A stretch of DNA of 64,000 nucleotides from Amycolatopsis camponoti (lineage in GTDB: Bacteria > Actinomycetota > Actinomycetes > Mycobacteriales > Pseudonocardiaceae): NCBI RefSeq assembly GCF_902497555.1, contig NZ_CABVGP010000002.1, forward strand, positions 2,988,501 through 3,052,500. The letters run 5' to 3'. Under the pieces are notes generated by a model. That model ran no database searches and had not been told where the DNA came from. It saw only the letters and a program-made list of their open reading frames with translations. The translations under genes and the position numbers were made by a program. This document shows, piece by piece, positions 25,566 through 33,684 of this stretch (position 1 is the stretch's first letter; each line of letters begins with the position of its first letter).

Positions 25566-26771
25566 ATGCCCGCGCTCCTTCCCCGCGGCGGACCACCCCG
25601 GCTCCTCGCGGTGGCGACCCTGGTCACGATGACCGGCTACGGCGTCTACCTGACCGCCGGCGTCCTGTACTTCACCCGCGTCGTCCACCTGCCCGCCGGC
25701 CAGGTCGGCCTCGGGCTGACGGTCGCCGGCGCGGTGTCGCTCTCGGCCGGGATCCCGTTCGGGCACCTCGCCGACCGCCACGGCGCCCGCACGGTCTACG
25801 CGCTCACGCTGGTCCTCGGCGCGGTCTCCATGGCGGGACTGTGCCTGGCGCAAGGGTTCTGGTCGTTCGTCGTGTTCGCGAGCCTCGGCGCCGCGGCCCA
25901 GACGGCCGGGCCCGCCGCCCGCAGCCCACTGGTGCAGGAGTACGGCGGCGACCGCCCCGCGGAGTTCCGCGGCTACCTCCGGTCGGTGACGAACCTGGGC
26001 ATCGCGCTCGGCGCGCTGCTGGCCGGCTGGGGCGTCGCGGCGGACACCCGCAACGCGTACCTGCTGCTCATCGCGGGCAGCGCGGTGGCCTACGCGGCGA
26101 GCACGGCCATCGTGTTGTTCCTGCCGGCGGTACCCCCGAAACCGGCCGGGACGGGCCCGCGCTGGGTGGCGCTGCGGGACCGGCCGTACCTGGTGCTGAC
26201 GCTGCTCGACGGCGTCATGGCGATCCAGTACCGCGTGCTGACGGCAGCGGTCCCGCTCTGGCTGGTCGCCCGGACGACGGCGCCGAACTGGACGGTCTCC
26301 GGCGTGATGGTGGTCAACACGGTGATCGTGGTGTTCTTCCAGGTCCGCGCGAGCCGCCGGATCGACACGACGAAGGCGGGCGCGGTGGCGTTCCGGCGCG
26401 CCGGGTTCGCGTTCTTCGCCGCCTGCGTGGCGATCGCGGCGATGGCGGGCGCGCCGACCTGGCTCGCGCTGGTGCTCCTGCTGGCCGCGGTGATCGTGCA
26501 CACGGTGGGCGAGATCTGGCAGGCGGCGGGCGGGTTCGAGCTGTCGTTCACGCTCGCGCCGCCGCACGCGGTCGGGCAGTACCAGGGGTTGTTCGGCATG
26601 GGGCTGGGCCTGGGCGTGACGCTCGGCCCGGCGGTCCTGATCGCGCTGTGCATCACCTGGGGCACGCCGGGCTGGCTCGTCGTCGGCGGCCTCTTCGCGG
26701 CGACGGGCCTCGCCGTCCCGGCCGTCGTCCGCTGGGCCGAGCGCGACCGGGCGCGCCCGGCTCTCGTCTGA
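25566..26771 (+). CDS. MFS transporter, probable product exporter
   Basis: A 401-residue membrane protein with about 12 hydrophobic segments. The loop between TM2 and TM3 has the MFS motif A form GHLADRHGARTVYALT. A loop of charged residues (VRASRRIDTTKAGAVAFRRAG) marks the second half. It is the last gene of the operon starting at 17582 (12 bp after the KAS III gene) and would export the product or give self-resistance (inference). Its stop directly abuts the convergent oxidoreductase gene without a visible terminator. Confidence 0.87.
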   Translation: MPALLPRGGPPRLLAVATLVTMTGYGVYLTAGVLYFTRVVHLPAGQVGLGLTVAGAVSLSAGIPFGHLADRHGARTVYALTLVLGAVSMAGLCLAQGFWSFVVFASLGAAAQTAGPAARSPLVQEYGGDRPAEFRGYLRSVTNLGIALGALLAGWGVAADTRNAYLLLIAGSAVAYAASTAIVLFLPAVPPKPAGTGPRWVALRDRPYLVLTLLDGVMAIQYRVLTAAVPLWLVARTTAPNWTVSGVMVVNTVIVVFFQVRASRRIDTTKAGAVAFRRAGFAFFAACVAIAAMAGAPTWLALVLLLAAVIVHTVGEIWQAAGGFELSFTLAPPHAVGQYQGLFGMGLGLGVTLGPAVLIALCITWGTPGWLVVGGLFAATGLAVPAVVRWAERDRARPALV

Positions 26772-27851
26772 TCACCCGGCCAGCAGCGGGACGACGTCGC
26801 GGAGGATCCGCCCGGCGTCCTCGGGGAGCACCGCCGGCCGCAGCCGGACCCCGGCGAGTCCGTGCTCGTCGCGCCACCGGGTCAGGACTTCGGCGAGTCC
26901 GGCCGGGGAGCCGGTGAAGATCCCCGTGTCGGTCGTCCAGGGTGCGCCGGCTTCGCGGTCGAGCCGGGCGAGCCTCGCGTGTGCGTGCTCGTCGGTGTCG
27001 CCGAGGACCACCGCGATGTCCGCGTAGGCCTCGGTGGGCGTGGCGTCCGGGGTCAGGCCTTCGACCGTCCGGAAGGCGGCCAGCACCCGGGGAAGCGGGT
27101 GGTCGCCGGTCGGGGTGAGCAGGACCCGGTCGGCGACCGCCGCGGCGAGCCGGTAGGGCTCCAGGGCGTGGTGGGCGAGCGTGACGACCGGGGGCGTCGC
27201 GAACACCGGGACGTTCAGCGGGCCGGGGGTCGTGCCGATCCGGTCCGGTCGCCAGAACTCGTCCCCGGAACCGAGTGCGCCGGCGGGGAACGTCGTCCAG
27301 AGGTCGCGCACGGTCCGCACGTGGGTTTCCGCGTCCCGGAACAGATCCCGCAGGCGACGGGCGATCCGGGCCGGGACGTGGACGTCCTCGGGCCGCAGCT
27401 CCGGTGTCGGTGTCCCGCCGACGACCACGGCGTCGCGCGCGTTGGCCGACACCTGCGGCCGCCACGCCACCCGGCCCGGCCCGATCGCCGCCAGGGACGC
27501 CAGCTGGGTGGCGATGGGGAAGGGGCCGGTGTGCGTCACGTTCCGGGTGACCACGACCTCGCCGACGGTCGAGGCCGACAGCAGGACCGCGGCGGTCACC
27601 ACCGGATCCAGCCGGCCGCGGACCCGGGCGGCCGGGTCCGCGGGGGCGGCGCCGAACTGCTCGGTCTGGGCGGTCAGGCCGTCTTCGAGCGTGATGAAGC
27701 CGATGCCGGCTTCCGCGCCGGCCCGGCCCCAGCCGGCCCAGTACTCGCCACCGAAGAGCGCGGCCGGTTCGGTCACCGCCGACGCCTGCCAGGCCGCGGG
27801 ATGCCAGCCGACGCCGTCCAAAGCCAGTCCGAGACGAAATTCGGTCACCAT
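26772..27851 (-). CDS. LLM class flavin-dependent oxidoreductase (NtaA/SnaA-like)
   Basis: A 359-residue bacterial-luciferase-fold protein: RLGLALDGVGWHPAAWQ, EAGIGFITLEDGL, RLDPVVTAAVLLSASTVGEVVVTRNVTHTGPFPIATQLASLAAIGPGRVAWRPQVS split across conserved beta strands. This pattern (D.GFI..EDG, TG..P...A..LA.L) is that of NtaA/SnaA-type monooxygenases using FMNH2 or F420. Convergent with the MFS gene; starts 7 bp after the stop of the second LLM gene, so the two form an operon. Substrate unknown; could act as tailoring enzyme or in catabolism. Confidence 0.8.
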   Translation of the reverse strand: MVTEFRLGLALDGVGWHPAAWQASAVTEPAALFGGEYWAGWGRAGAEAGIGFITLEDGLTAQTEQFGAAPADPAARVRGRLDPVVTAAVLLSASTVGEVVVTRNVTHTGPFPIATQLASLAAIGPGRVAWRPQVSANARDAVVVGGTPTPELRPEDVHVPARIARRLRDLFRDAETHVRTVRDLWTTFPAGALGSGDEFWRPDRIGTTPGPLNVPVFATPPVVTLAHHALEPYRLAAAVADRVLLTPTGDHPLPRVLAAFRTVEGLTPDATPTEAYADIAVVLGDTDEHAHARLARLDREAGAPWTTDTGIFTGSPAGLAEVLTRWRDEHGLAGVRLRPAVLPEDAGRILRDVVPLLAG

Positions 27852-27858
27852 GGATGGA

Positions 27859-28716
27859 TTACAGGACCTTCACACCAGTGTGAGGGTCAACCGATCCCAC
27901 GGCGTGGGCGACCGCGCGCAGCGTGGCGATCGGGTCGTCGCCGAGGGGGAAGACGCCGACCTGGTCCGCGCCCGCCGCCCGGTGGGCCAGCAGCCGCGTC
28001 GCGACCGTCGCCGGGTCGCCGTGGGCGACGAGCGCGTCGGTGAGGCGGTCGCTGCCGGTGCCGGCGAGGTCGTCGTCGGTGAAGCCCAGCCGGCGGAGGT
28101 TGGCGGCGTAGTTGGTGACGCCCAGCGCGGCCCCGGCCGGGCCCGACCGGGCGATCGCGCGGGCCCTTCCGGCATCGGGCTCGACCAGGGCGAAGTGGCC
28201 GGGCAGCACCAGCTTGCCGGCGCCGAGGACCGCCCGCGCCCGGCGGGTGTGCTCCGGGCTGACCATGCACGGGATGGTGCCGGCGGTGCGGTCGCGGGCC
28301 AGGCGCAGCATCCTCGGCCCGAGGGCGGCGATCACGATCCGGTCGGCCGGCACGCCCGCGGCGGCAAGCCGGTCCAGGTAGGCCACCAGCGTGTCGAACG
28401 GCGAGGCGTACTCGGTGTGGACTTCGCGGTGCCCGATCCCGACGCCCAGCAGGAAGCGTCCCGGGTGCCGGCCTTCGATCCGGTGGTAGGACGCGGCGAC
28501 GGTCTCCGCGTCGGCGGTCCACACGTTCACCACGCTCGTGCCGATGACCAGCCGCGTGGTGGCGTCGAGCAGCTCTTCGGCCAAGGCGAGGTCGGCGGGT
28601 GGTGAGGCGTCCAGCCAGAGCGTGCCGTAGCCGGCCCGCTCGACTTCCGCGGCGCTTTCCGGGGTCACTTCGTGCTCGCGCAGGTGGGCGCCGAGCAGAC
28701 CGAGATCGAGGTTCAT
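27859..28716 (-). CDS. LLM class F420-dependent oxidoreductase
   Basis: A 285-residue luciferase-like protein. Start ATG 28716 (MNLDLGLLGAHL). AAEVERAGYGTLWLDASPPADL, TRLVIGTSVVNVWTADAETVAASYHRIE and GRFLLGVGIGH are the F420-dependent TIGR-type LLM motifs; the C-terminus has LVAHGDPATVATRLLAHRAAGADQVGVFPLG. Members reduce or oxidise substrates with F420. Divergent from the LysR regulator at 28807 across 90 bp, which probably controls both LLM genes. Confidence 0.82.
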   Translation of the reverse strand: MNLDLGLLGAHLREHEVTPESAAEVERAGYGTLWLDASPPADLALAEELLDATTRLVIGTSVVNVWTADAETVAASYHRIEGRHPGRFLLGVGIGHREVHTEYASPFDTLVAYLDRLAAAGVPADRIVIAALGPRMLRLARDRTAGTIPCMVSPEHTRRARAVLGAGKLVLPGHFALVEPDAGRARAIARSGPAGAALGVTNYAANLRRLGFTDDDLAGTGSDRLTDALVAHGDPATVATRLLAHRAAGADQVGVFPLGDDPIATLRAVAHAVGSVDPHTGVKVL

Positions 28717-28806
28717 GATCCGACTCCAGCACCGCGGCCCGCCGTGGACCAGGGCCAGTGCCGACGCGCAGCGATAACCTGGAGGCATCGTCGCAGGGGA
28801 GGATCG

Positions 28807-29643
28807 GTGGAACTACGGGCTTTGCGGTACTTCGTCACGGTCGCCGACGAGCTGCACTTCGGCCGGGCCGCGGACCGGCTGCACATCGCCCAGCCCGCGG
28901 TCAGCAGGCAGATCGCCCGGCTGGAGCGCGAGCTGGGGGAGCGGCTGTTCGACCGGTCGCCGCGGCGGGTCCGGCTGACCGCGGCCGGGCACCGGGTCCT
29001 CACCGCCGCACGGGAAGCACTCGCGGCCGCCGACCGGGTCCGGAGCGCGGCGGCCGGCCCCGCGGGAGTCATGCGCATCGGCACGGCCACCGGGGTCACC
29101 GCCCGGCTGGAACGCGGGATCGACGCGTTGCGCGCGCAGTCCCCGGCGTTCGACGTCGTGCTCGTCGACCTGCCGCCGGCCGATCGCCTGAACGCGTTGC
29201 GGCAGGGGGAGATCGACGTGGCGCTGGCGCGCGGAGTGGGCGCGGCACCCGGGGTGCGGGTGCTGCCGGCCTGGACGGAGCCGCTGTACGCGGTCGTGTC
29301 CACGCGGCACCCCGCCGCCGGCCGCGAGGTCGTGACCGTGGCCGACCTGGCCGGCGGCGACCTGCGCGTCCCGGACCCGTCCGTGCTCGCGGTGCTGCGG
29401 GAAGCGGGCGTCCCGGTGCGGCCGGGCCGTCCGGCGGGGACGGTCCCGGACACGATCGTCGAGGTCGGCTCGGACCCCCGGGCCTGGATGGTGCTGCCGG
29501 CCGGCCAGGTGACGGAGATCAGCTCCACGAGGGTCCGCGCGATCCCCCTCGCCCCGCGCACGACGATCACGGGCAGCGTCGTCGTCCCGGACGACCTCCC
29601 CCACACCTGCGCGGCGGCCACCCGGGCGGCGTTCGGCGATTGA
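28807..29643 (+). CDS. LysR family transcriptional regulator
   Basis: A 278-residue regulator starting at GTG 28807 (MELRALRYFVTVADELHFGRAADRLHIAQPAVSRQ in two blocks), with GGGGAGG upstream. This is the classic LysR winged HTH; the remaining part, ending VVVPDDLPHTCAAATRAAFGD, is the effector domain, somewhat short for the family (usual about 300). It is divergent from two LLM oxidoreductases and convergent with the P450 gene. Probably regulates the LLM pair. Confidence 0.88.
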   Translation: MELRALRYFVTVADELHFGRAADRLHIAQPAVSRQIARLERELGERLFDRSPRRVRLTAAGHRVLTAAREALAAADRVRSAAAGPAGVMRIGTATGVTARLERGIDALRAQSPAFDVVLVDLPPADRLNALRQGEIDVALARGVGAAPGVRVLPAWTEPLYAVVSTRHPAAGREVVTVADLAGGDLRVPDPSVLAVLREAGVPVRPGRPAGTVPDTIVEVGSDPRAWMVLPAGQVTEISSTRVRAIPLAPRTTITGSVVVPDDLPHTCAAATRAAFGD

Positions 29644-29691
29644 GGCGGGGCTCGGTGGCGAAATGGTTGCGCCACTGGAGGTGCGCACGGT

Positions 29692-30870
29692 TCAGGCGGA
29701 GTGCAGCCGCACGGGCAGTTCGCGCACCCCCCAGGTGAAGTTCGACGCCGTGTAGCGGGGTTCGCCCACGATGTCCACGGCCGCTACCCGGTCCAGCAGC
29801 TCCTCCAGGAACACCGTGAGTTCGAGGCGGGCGAGGCGGGCCCCCAGACATTGGTGGCGGCCGCCTCCGAACGCGAGGTGGCGGTTCGGTGTGCGGTTCA
29901 CCCGGAAGCGTCCCGCGTCGCCGAACTCGGCGTCGTCGCGGTTGGCCGAGACGTTCCACAAGGTCACCCGGTCGCCCTCGGCGATGTCGACGCCGCCGAT
30001 CGTCGTGGGGGCGGTCGCGGTGCGCAGCACGTGCACGCCGGGGGTGGTCCAGCGCAGGACCTCCTCCACCGCGCTCGGCAGCAGCGCCCGGTCGGTTCGC
30101 AGCGCTTCCCACTGGTCCGGGTTTTCGATCAGGGCGAGCACGGCGCCGGCCGCGGAGTAGCGTGTGGTCTCGTTGCCGCCCGCGAGGACGCCGTTGCAGT
30201 TCACCACGATCTCGGTGTCGGTCAGCGGCCGCTTCGTCCCGTCCGCGGTGGACCGCCGGTCGGCGGCGATGCGGCTGACGAAGTCGTCGCCCGGGTTGTC
30301 CCGGCGGTCGAGCACCAGTTCCGAGAAGTACAGGAAGATCTCCGCGTGGGCGGCCAGCCTGCTCTGCTCGTCCTCGCCCTCGAAGGCATCGTTCATCGTG
30401 CCGCCGAGCCAGTCCCACTCCTCGCGCGGCACGCCCATCAGCGCGCACACCACGCGAGTCGGCAGCCGGCGCGCGGTCTCCACGACGTCCACCTCGCCCG
30501 CGGCGAGGGCGTCGTCGAGCAGGCCGCGCACCACGGTGCGCACCAGGTCCTCCGCGTGCGGGATCGCGGCGGGCGAGAACCCCTTGGCCAGCACGGTTTT
30601 CAGCTGCGCGTGGTCCGGCTGGTCGGAGACGATCAGCATCTGCCCCGTCACGGCGTCGACCGCGGTCGGGTTGGTGCCCAGCCGCATCCCGTGCCGGGAG
30701 CTGAACCCGGTGGCGTCGCGGTAGACCGACAGCACGTCGGCATACCGGGTGACCACCCAGAAACCGCCACGGGAGTCGGGGTGCCTGCTCACCGGGTCGT
30801 GCTCGCGCAGCCACGCGAAGTGCGGCCAGAACTCGGTGCCGGCGAAGCTCAGGTCGTCGGTCAGGTCCAT
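29692..30870 (-). CDS. Cytochrome P450, probable carrier-bound amino-acid hydroxylase
   Basis: A 392-residue bacterial P450. Heme-binding FGGGRHQCLGARLARLE with ligand Cys341; K-helix EEVLRW; PERF-like RFRVNRTPNRHLAF; I-helix NGVLAGGNETTR, where the usual acid of AGxDT is replaced by Asn-Glu. The ATG at 30870 overlaps the stop of the type II thioesterase (TGATG). In the operon A-PCP, thioesterase, P450 the natural role is beta-hydroxylation of an aminoacyl-S-PCP, as with NikQ, OxyD or NovI. Substrate not determined. A redox partner is not encoded nearby. Confidence 0.88.
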   Translation of the reverse strand: MDLTDDLSFAGTEFWPHFAWLREHDPVSRHPDSRGGFWVVTRYADVLSVYRDATGFSSRHGMRLGTNPTAVDAVTGQMLIVSDQPDHAQLKTVLAKGFSPAAIPHAEDLVRTVVRGLLDDALAAGEVDVVETARRLPTRVVCALMGVPREEWDWLGGTMNDAFEGEDEQSRLAAHAEIFLYFSELVLDRRDNPGDDFVSRIAADRRSTADGTKRPLTDTEIVVNCNGVLAGGNETTRYSAAGAVLALIENPDQWEALRTDRALLPSAVEEVLRWTTPGVHVLRTATAPTTIGGVDIAEGDRVTLWNVSANRDDAEFGDAGRFRVNRTPNRHLAFGGGRHQCLGARLARLELTVFLEELLDRVAAVDIVGEPRYTASNFTWGVRELPVRLHSA

Positions 30871-31577
30871 CAGCACAGCAGGCTCCCCAGCGCGGGCACG
30901 GTCTCGTCGGCGAGGTCGGTCAGGAAGGTGTGGCCGCCGGCGAAGGAACGCCGGGTGGTGCCGGCGGTGCTGTAGCCGGCCCAGCCGTCGAGCAGGTGCC
31001 CGGGCACCACCGCGTCCAGGTCGCCGGACCAGGCGTGGATCGGGCAGTCCACCCGGAACTGTTCGGCGAGGACGTGGGTGTCGGCGAGCTTGTCGTCCCG
31101 GCGCAGCACGTCGAGCAGGAACTCCTGGCTGTCCTCGTCGAGGTCGCGCAGCTCGGGCGGGCCGGAGACGAACAGGTCGCGCAGGATCCGCTCGTCGATG
31201 ACCAGGTGCTCGGCGGCCGACCGGTTGCCCGGGGGCTCGGTCGCGGCGAGCACCAGCGCGTCCGGGCCGGTCGCCCGAGCCAGCTCGTAGGCCAGCAGGC
31301 CGCCGAAGCTTTCCCCGACGATGACGAGCGGTGCGCCCGCCCGGAGCGCGGCGAGGTCCGCCGCGACTGCGGCGACGGCTTCGGCGAAGGTCGCCGGATG
31401 CTCTTCGGCGAACCGGTTTTCCCGCCCGGGCAGCTGCACGCCGACCACCGACACGGCCAGGCCGAGCCGGGCCTGCCAGCCGCGAAAGCGGTTGCAGCCG
31501 GAGCCACCCGGCGGTGCGCAGACCAGGGTCGGGCGGCCGGCGGGGGAGGGGTGCCACGGCACCACCCAGCCGCTCAT
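30870..31577 (-). CDS. Type II thioesterase
   Basis: A 235-residue alpha/beta hydrolase: VCAPPGGSGCNRFRGWQ, GVQLPGRENRFAEEHPATF, nucleophile VIVGESFGGLLAYELAR (Ser about residue 89), acid in WSGDLDAVVPGHL, His in FAGGHTFL. This is the TEII/GrsT pattern. TEII enzymes release stalled or finished acyl groups from carrier proteins; in beta-hydroxy amino acid cassettes (nikkomycin NikP2) they free the hydroxylated amino acid. ATGA overlap with the A-PCP gene and TGATG with the P450 gene. Confidence 0.88.
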   Translation of the reverse strand: MSGWVVPWHPSPAGRPTLVCAPPGGSGCNRFRGWQARLGLAVSVVGVQLPGRENRFAEEHPATFAEAVAAVAADLAALRAGAPLVIVGESFGGLLAYELARATGPDALVLAATEPPGNRSAAEHLVIDERILRDLFVSGPPELRDLDEDSQEFLLDVLRRDDKLADTHVLAEQFRVDCPIHAWSGDLDAVVPGHLLDGWAGYSTAGTTRRSFAGGHTFLTDLADETVPALGSLLC

Positions 31578-33316
31578 GAGGACACCTCCGCGAGCCGGTC
31601 CAGCTCCGCGGCCAGCGCGGCCGGGTTGGGATTGCCCAGGAGCAACGGGATCGACGCCCGCAGCCCGGTCCGCTTGCGCAGCACCGCGACCATGCGCGCG
31701 GCGAGCAGCGAGTGCCCGCCGAGCTCGAAGAAGTCGGCGGCCACGTCGGCCACCGGCTGGTCCAGTACCTCGGCGAAGACCGCGCAGACCTCGTGCTCGC
31801 GGGCGGTGGCCGGCGCGCGCCCCGCGGACCGCGCCGCGTCGGCGGCCAGCGCGAGCGCTGCCCGGTCGACCTTGCCGCGGTCGGTGTAGGGCAGCGCCGG
31901 CACGAAGTCCACTGTGGAGGGATACAGGTGCTCGGGCAGGAAGGTCCGGCAGTGCTCGCGCACGAGCAGGGCGCCGGCAACCGGGTCGTGCCCGTCGGCG
32001 AGCACGACCGCGACACCGAGGGTGCCGCCCGCGGTCCGCACGAACGCCGTCGCCGCGATCACCGCCGGCAGCTGCTCCACGACCCGCTCGAGCTCGCCGA
32101 GCTCGATCCGGAACCCGCGCACCTTGACCTGGGTGTCGAGCCGGCCGAAGAACTCGAGCTGCCCGTCCGGGCGGGCGAGCACCTCGTCGCCGGTGCGGAA
32201 CAGCCGTTCCCCGTCCACGGTCACGAACTTGCGCGCGGTGAGGTCCGGGTCGCCGCGGTAGCCCCGGGCCAGCGCGGGCCCGCCGAGGCACAGCTCGCCG
32301 CGGGTGCCCGCGGGCACCGGCCGCAGGTCGTCGTCGAGCACCCGGGTCAGGTAGCCGGGCAGCGCGCGCCCGATGGTCGTGACGTCGTCGCCGCGGGCGC
32401 TGTCGGCACACGTCGCGGCGATCGTGGCCTCGGTGGGGCCGTAGACGTTCAGCACCCGGTGCCGGGCCAGCAGCACCTCGAGCATCCCGCGCGGGCAGCG
32501 TTCCCCGGCGACCACCACGACCTCGGCACCGGCGAGCGCGTCGGCGCACGAGGCCAGCAGTGACGGGGTGAGGCTGGCCGTGCGCGGGGCGACCGCGGCG
32601 ATCCGGCCGGCGAGGTCGACGTGCTCGCCGTCGTCGGCCAGGTCGAGGATCGCCGTGCCGACCCCGTTCAGCAGGTGCAGCAGCACGCACCAGAGCCAGC
32701 CGTCGAACGCGGGTGACAGCGGGTTGACGCCGAGGCCGCCCGGTCCGATGTGGATGGTGCTCATGGCACCCAGCGCCGTTTCCAGGCCCGCGTAGGTGAC
32801 CTCGACACCTTTCGGCCGCCCCGCGCTGCCCGAAGTGTGGACGAGGTAGGCGATCTCTCCCTCGACCACCGCGAACGGGCCGCCTCGGGCGGTTTCCGGG
32901 TCGACGAAAGGCAGCTCGGCCGGCGCACCCGGAGGCCGCCGCCCGAGGATCAGCGACACGCCGGCGTCGTCGAGCACCTCGGCGGTCCGGGCGGCCGGGT
33001 GCCGTTCGTCCAAAGGCACGGCCGTCGCGCCGAGGCGCCACACGGCGAGCAGGCTCGCCACGGCGAGCCGGGACCGTCCGGTGGTCAGCGCGATCGCGGT
33101 GCCCGGCCCCGCTCCGGCGGCGGCCAACGCCCCGGCGATCGCCGTCGTCCGCTCGGCCAGGCCGGCGAAGTCGAGCACGCCGTCCGGTGCGGAGCAGGCC
33201 GTGGCCGTGGGCCGCTCGGCCGCCCACCTCGCGACCGCGGCCTCCAGCGACCCGATGCCCCTGCTTCGGGCGGCGTGCACCGGCAACGCGAGATCCGTCA
33301 TCGTGCTGGAATCCAT
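31574..33316 (-). CDS. Stand-alone NRPS adenylation-thiolation (A-PCP) didomain
   Basis: A 580-residue protein with an adenylation domain (A3 LVHTSGSAGRPKGVEVTY, A5 NVYGPTEATI, A7 LFRTGDEV, A8 GRLDTQVKVRGFRIELGELE, A10 near DRGKVDRAAL) and a PCP with FELGGHSLLAARM, phosphopantetheine site Ser536. No condensation domain. By eye the specificity code reads D-G-W-S-V-A-V-I-A, which I cannot assign to an amino acid. It loads an amino acid as thioester for the P450. I choose ATG 33316; the frame is open a further 75 codons upstream, but that stretch does not look like protein. Confidence 0.88.
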   Translation of the reverse strand: MDSSTMTDLALPVHAARSRGIGSLEAAVARWAAERPTATACSAPDGVLDFAGLAERTTAIAGALAAAGAGPGTAIALTTGRSRLAVASLLAVWRLGATAVPLDERHPAARTAEVLDDAGVSLILGRRPPGAPAELPFVDPETARGGPFAVVEGEIAYLVHTSGSAGRPKGVEVTYAGLETALGAMSTIHIGPGGLGVNPLSPAFDGWLWCVLLHLLNGVGTAILDLADDGEHVDLAGRIAAVAPRTASLTPSLLASCADALAGAEVVVVAGERCPRGMLEVLLARHRVLNVYGPTEATIAATCADSARGDDVTTIGRALPGYLTRVLDDDLRPVPAGTRGELCLGGPALARGYRGDPDLTARKFVTVDGERLFRTGDEVLARPDGQLEFFGRLDTQVKVRGFRIELGELERVVEQLPAVIAATAFVRTAGGTLGVAVVLADGHDPVAGALLVREHCRTFLPEHLYPSTVDFVPALPYTDRGKVDRAALALAADAARSAGRAPATAREHEVCAVFAEVLDQPVADVAADFFELGGHSLLAARMVAVLRKRTGLRASIPLLLGNPNPAALAAELDRLAEVSS

Positions 33317-33684
33317 TCTTTCGGACGCGACAATGAAAAGGCGGCTGATCGCTGGAGAAGCTACGGCGGAACCGGGGCCGAGGCAATACTGCGCCAAGGT
33401 GATCGGCGCCGGTGTGCGACCGTTCGTGGCAGGGTGGGATAAGCCGATCAGCGTAAGTCTGCGGATTCCCCTGATTCGCCTCCGTCGTCCCTTCCCTGGT
33501 CCGATGTGGATGGTGTAGTGGACGGCCGCTCGGTGATCCACGTCACGACCGGTGATCCGACCTGCTTTTATTCGAGCACGGGGAAAAAAGGCGGTTTCTG
33601 CCCTGTCGGACGCGGCGCGGCGGCCCGTACGATGCGTCGTCGCCCGACCTGATCACATGAGGCCGACCGAATGAGGGACCCCGG
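33317..33684. promoter_or_regulatory. Divergent intergenic region (A-PCP operon / methyltransferase)
   Basis: 368 bp without a supportable gene. It must hold the promoters for the leftward A-PCP operon and for the methyltransferase. The 18-mer GGTCCGATGTGGATGGTG at 33498-33515 is also found at 32742-32759 within the A-domain gene. An A-rich stretch (GGGGAAAAAAGG) lies near 33580. Confidence 0.4.

Noticed and set aside
23484..26567. 1027-codon open frame on the minus strand
   Set aside because: Lies opposite three well-supported plus-strand genes (ATP-grasp, KAS III, MFS); Arg/His/Asp-rich with no domain, a usual artefact of high-GC codon use.
33317..33541. 75-codon N-terminal extension of the A-PCP protein
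   Set aside because: Begins with Arg-rich sequence unlike adenylation domains; the ATG at 33316 starts just before the conserved N-terminal part.
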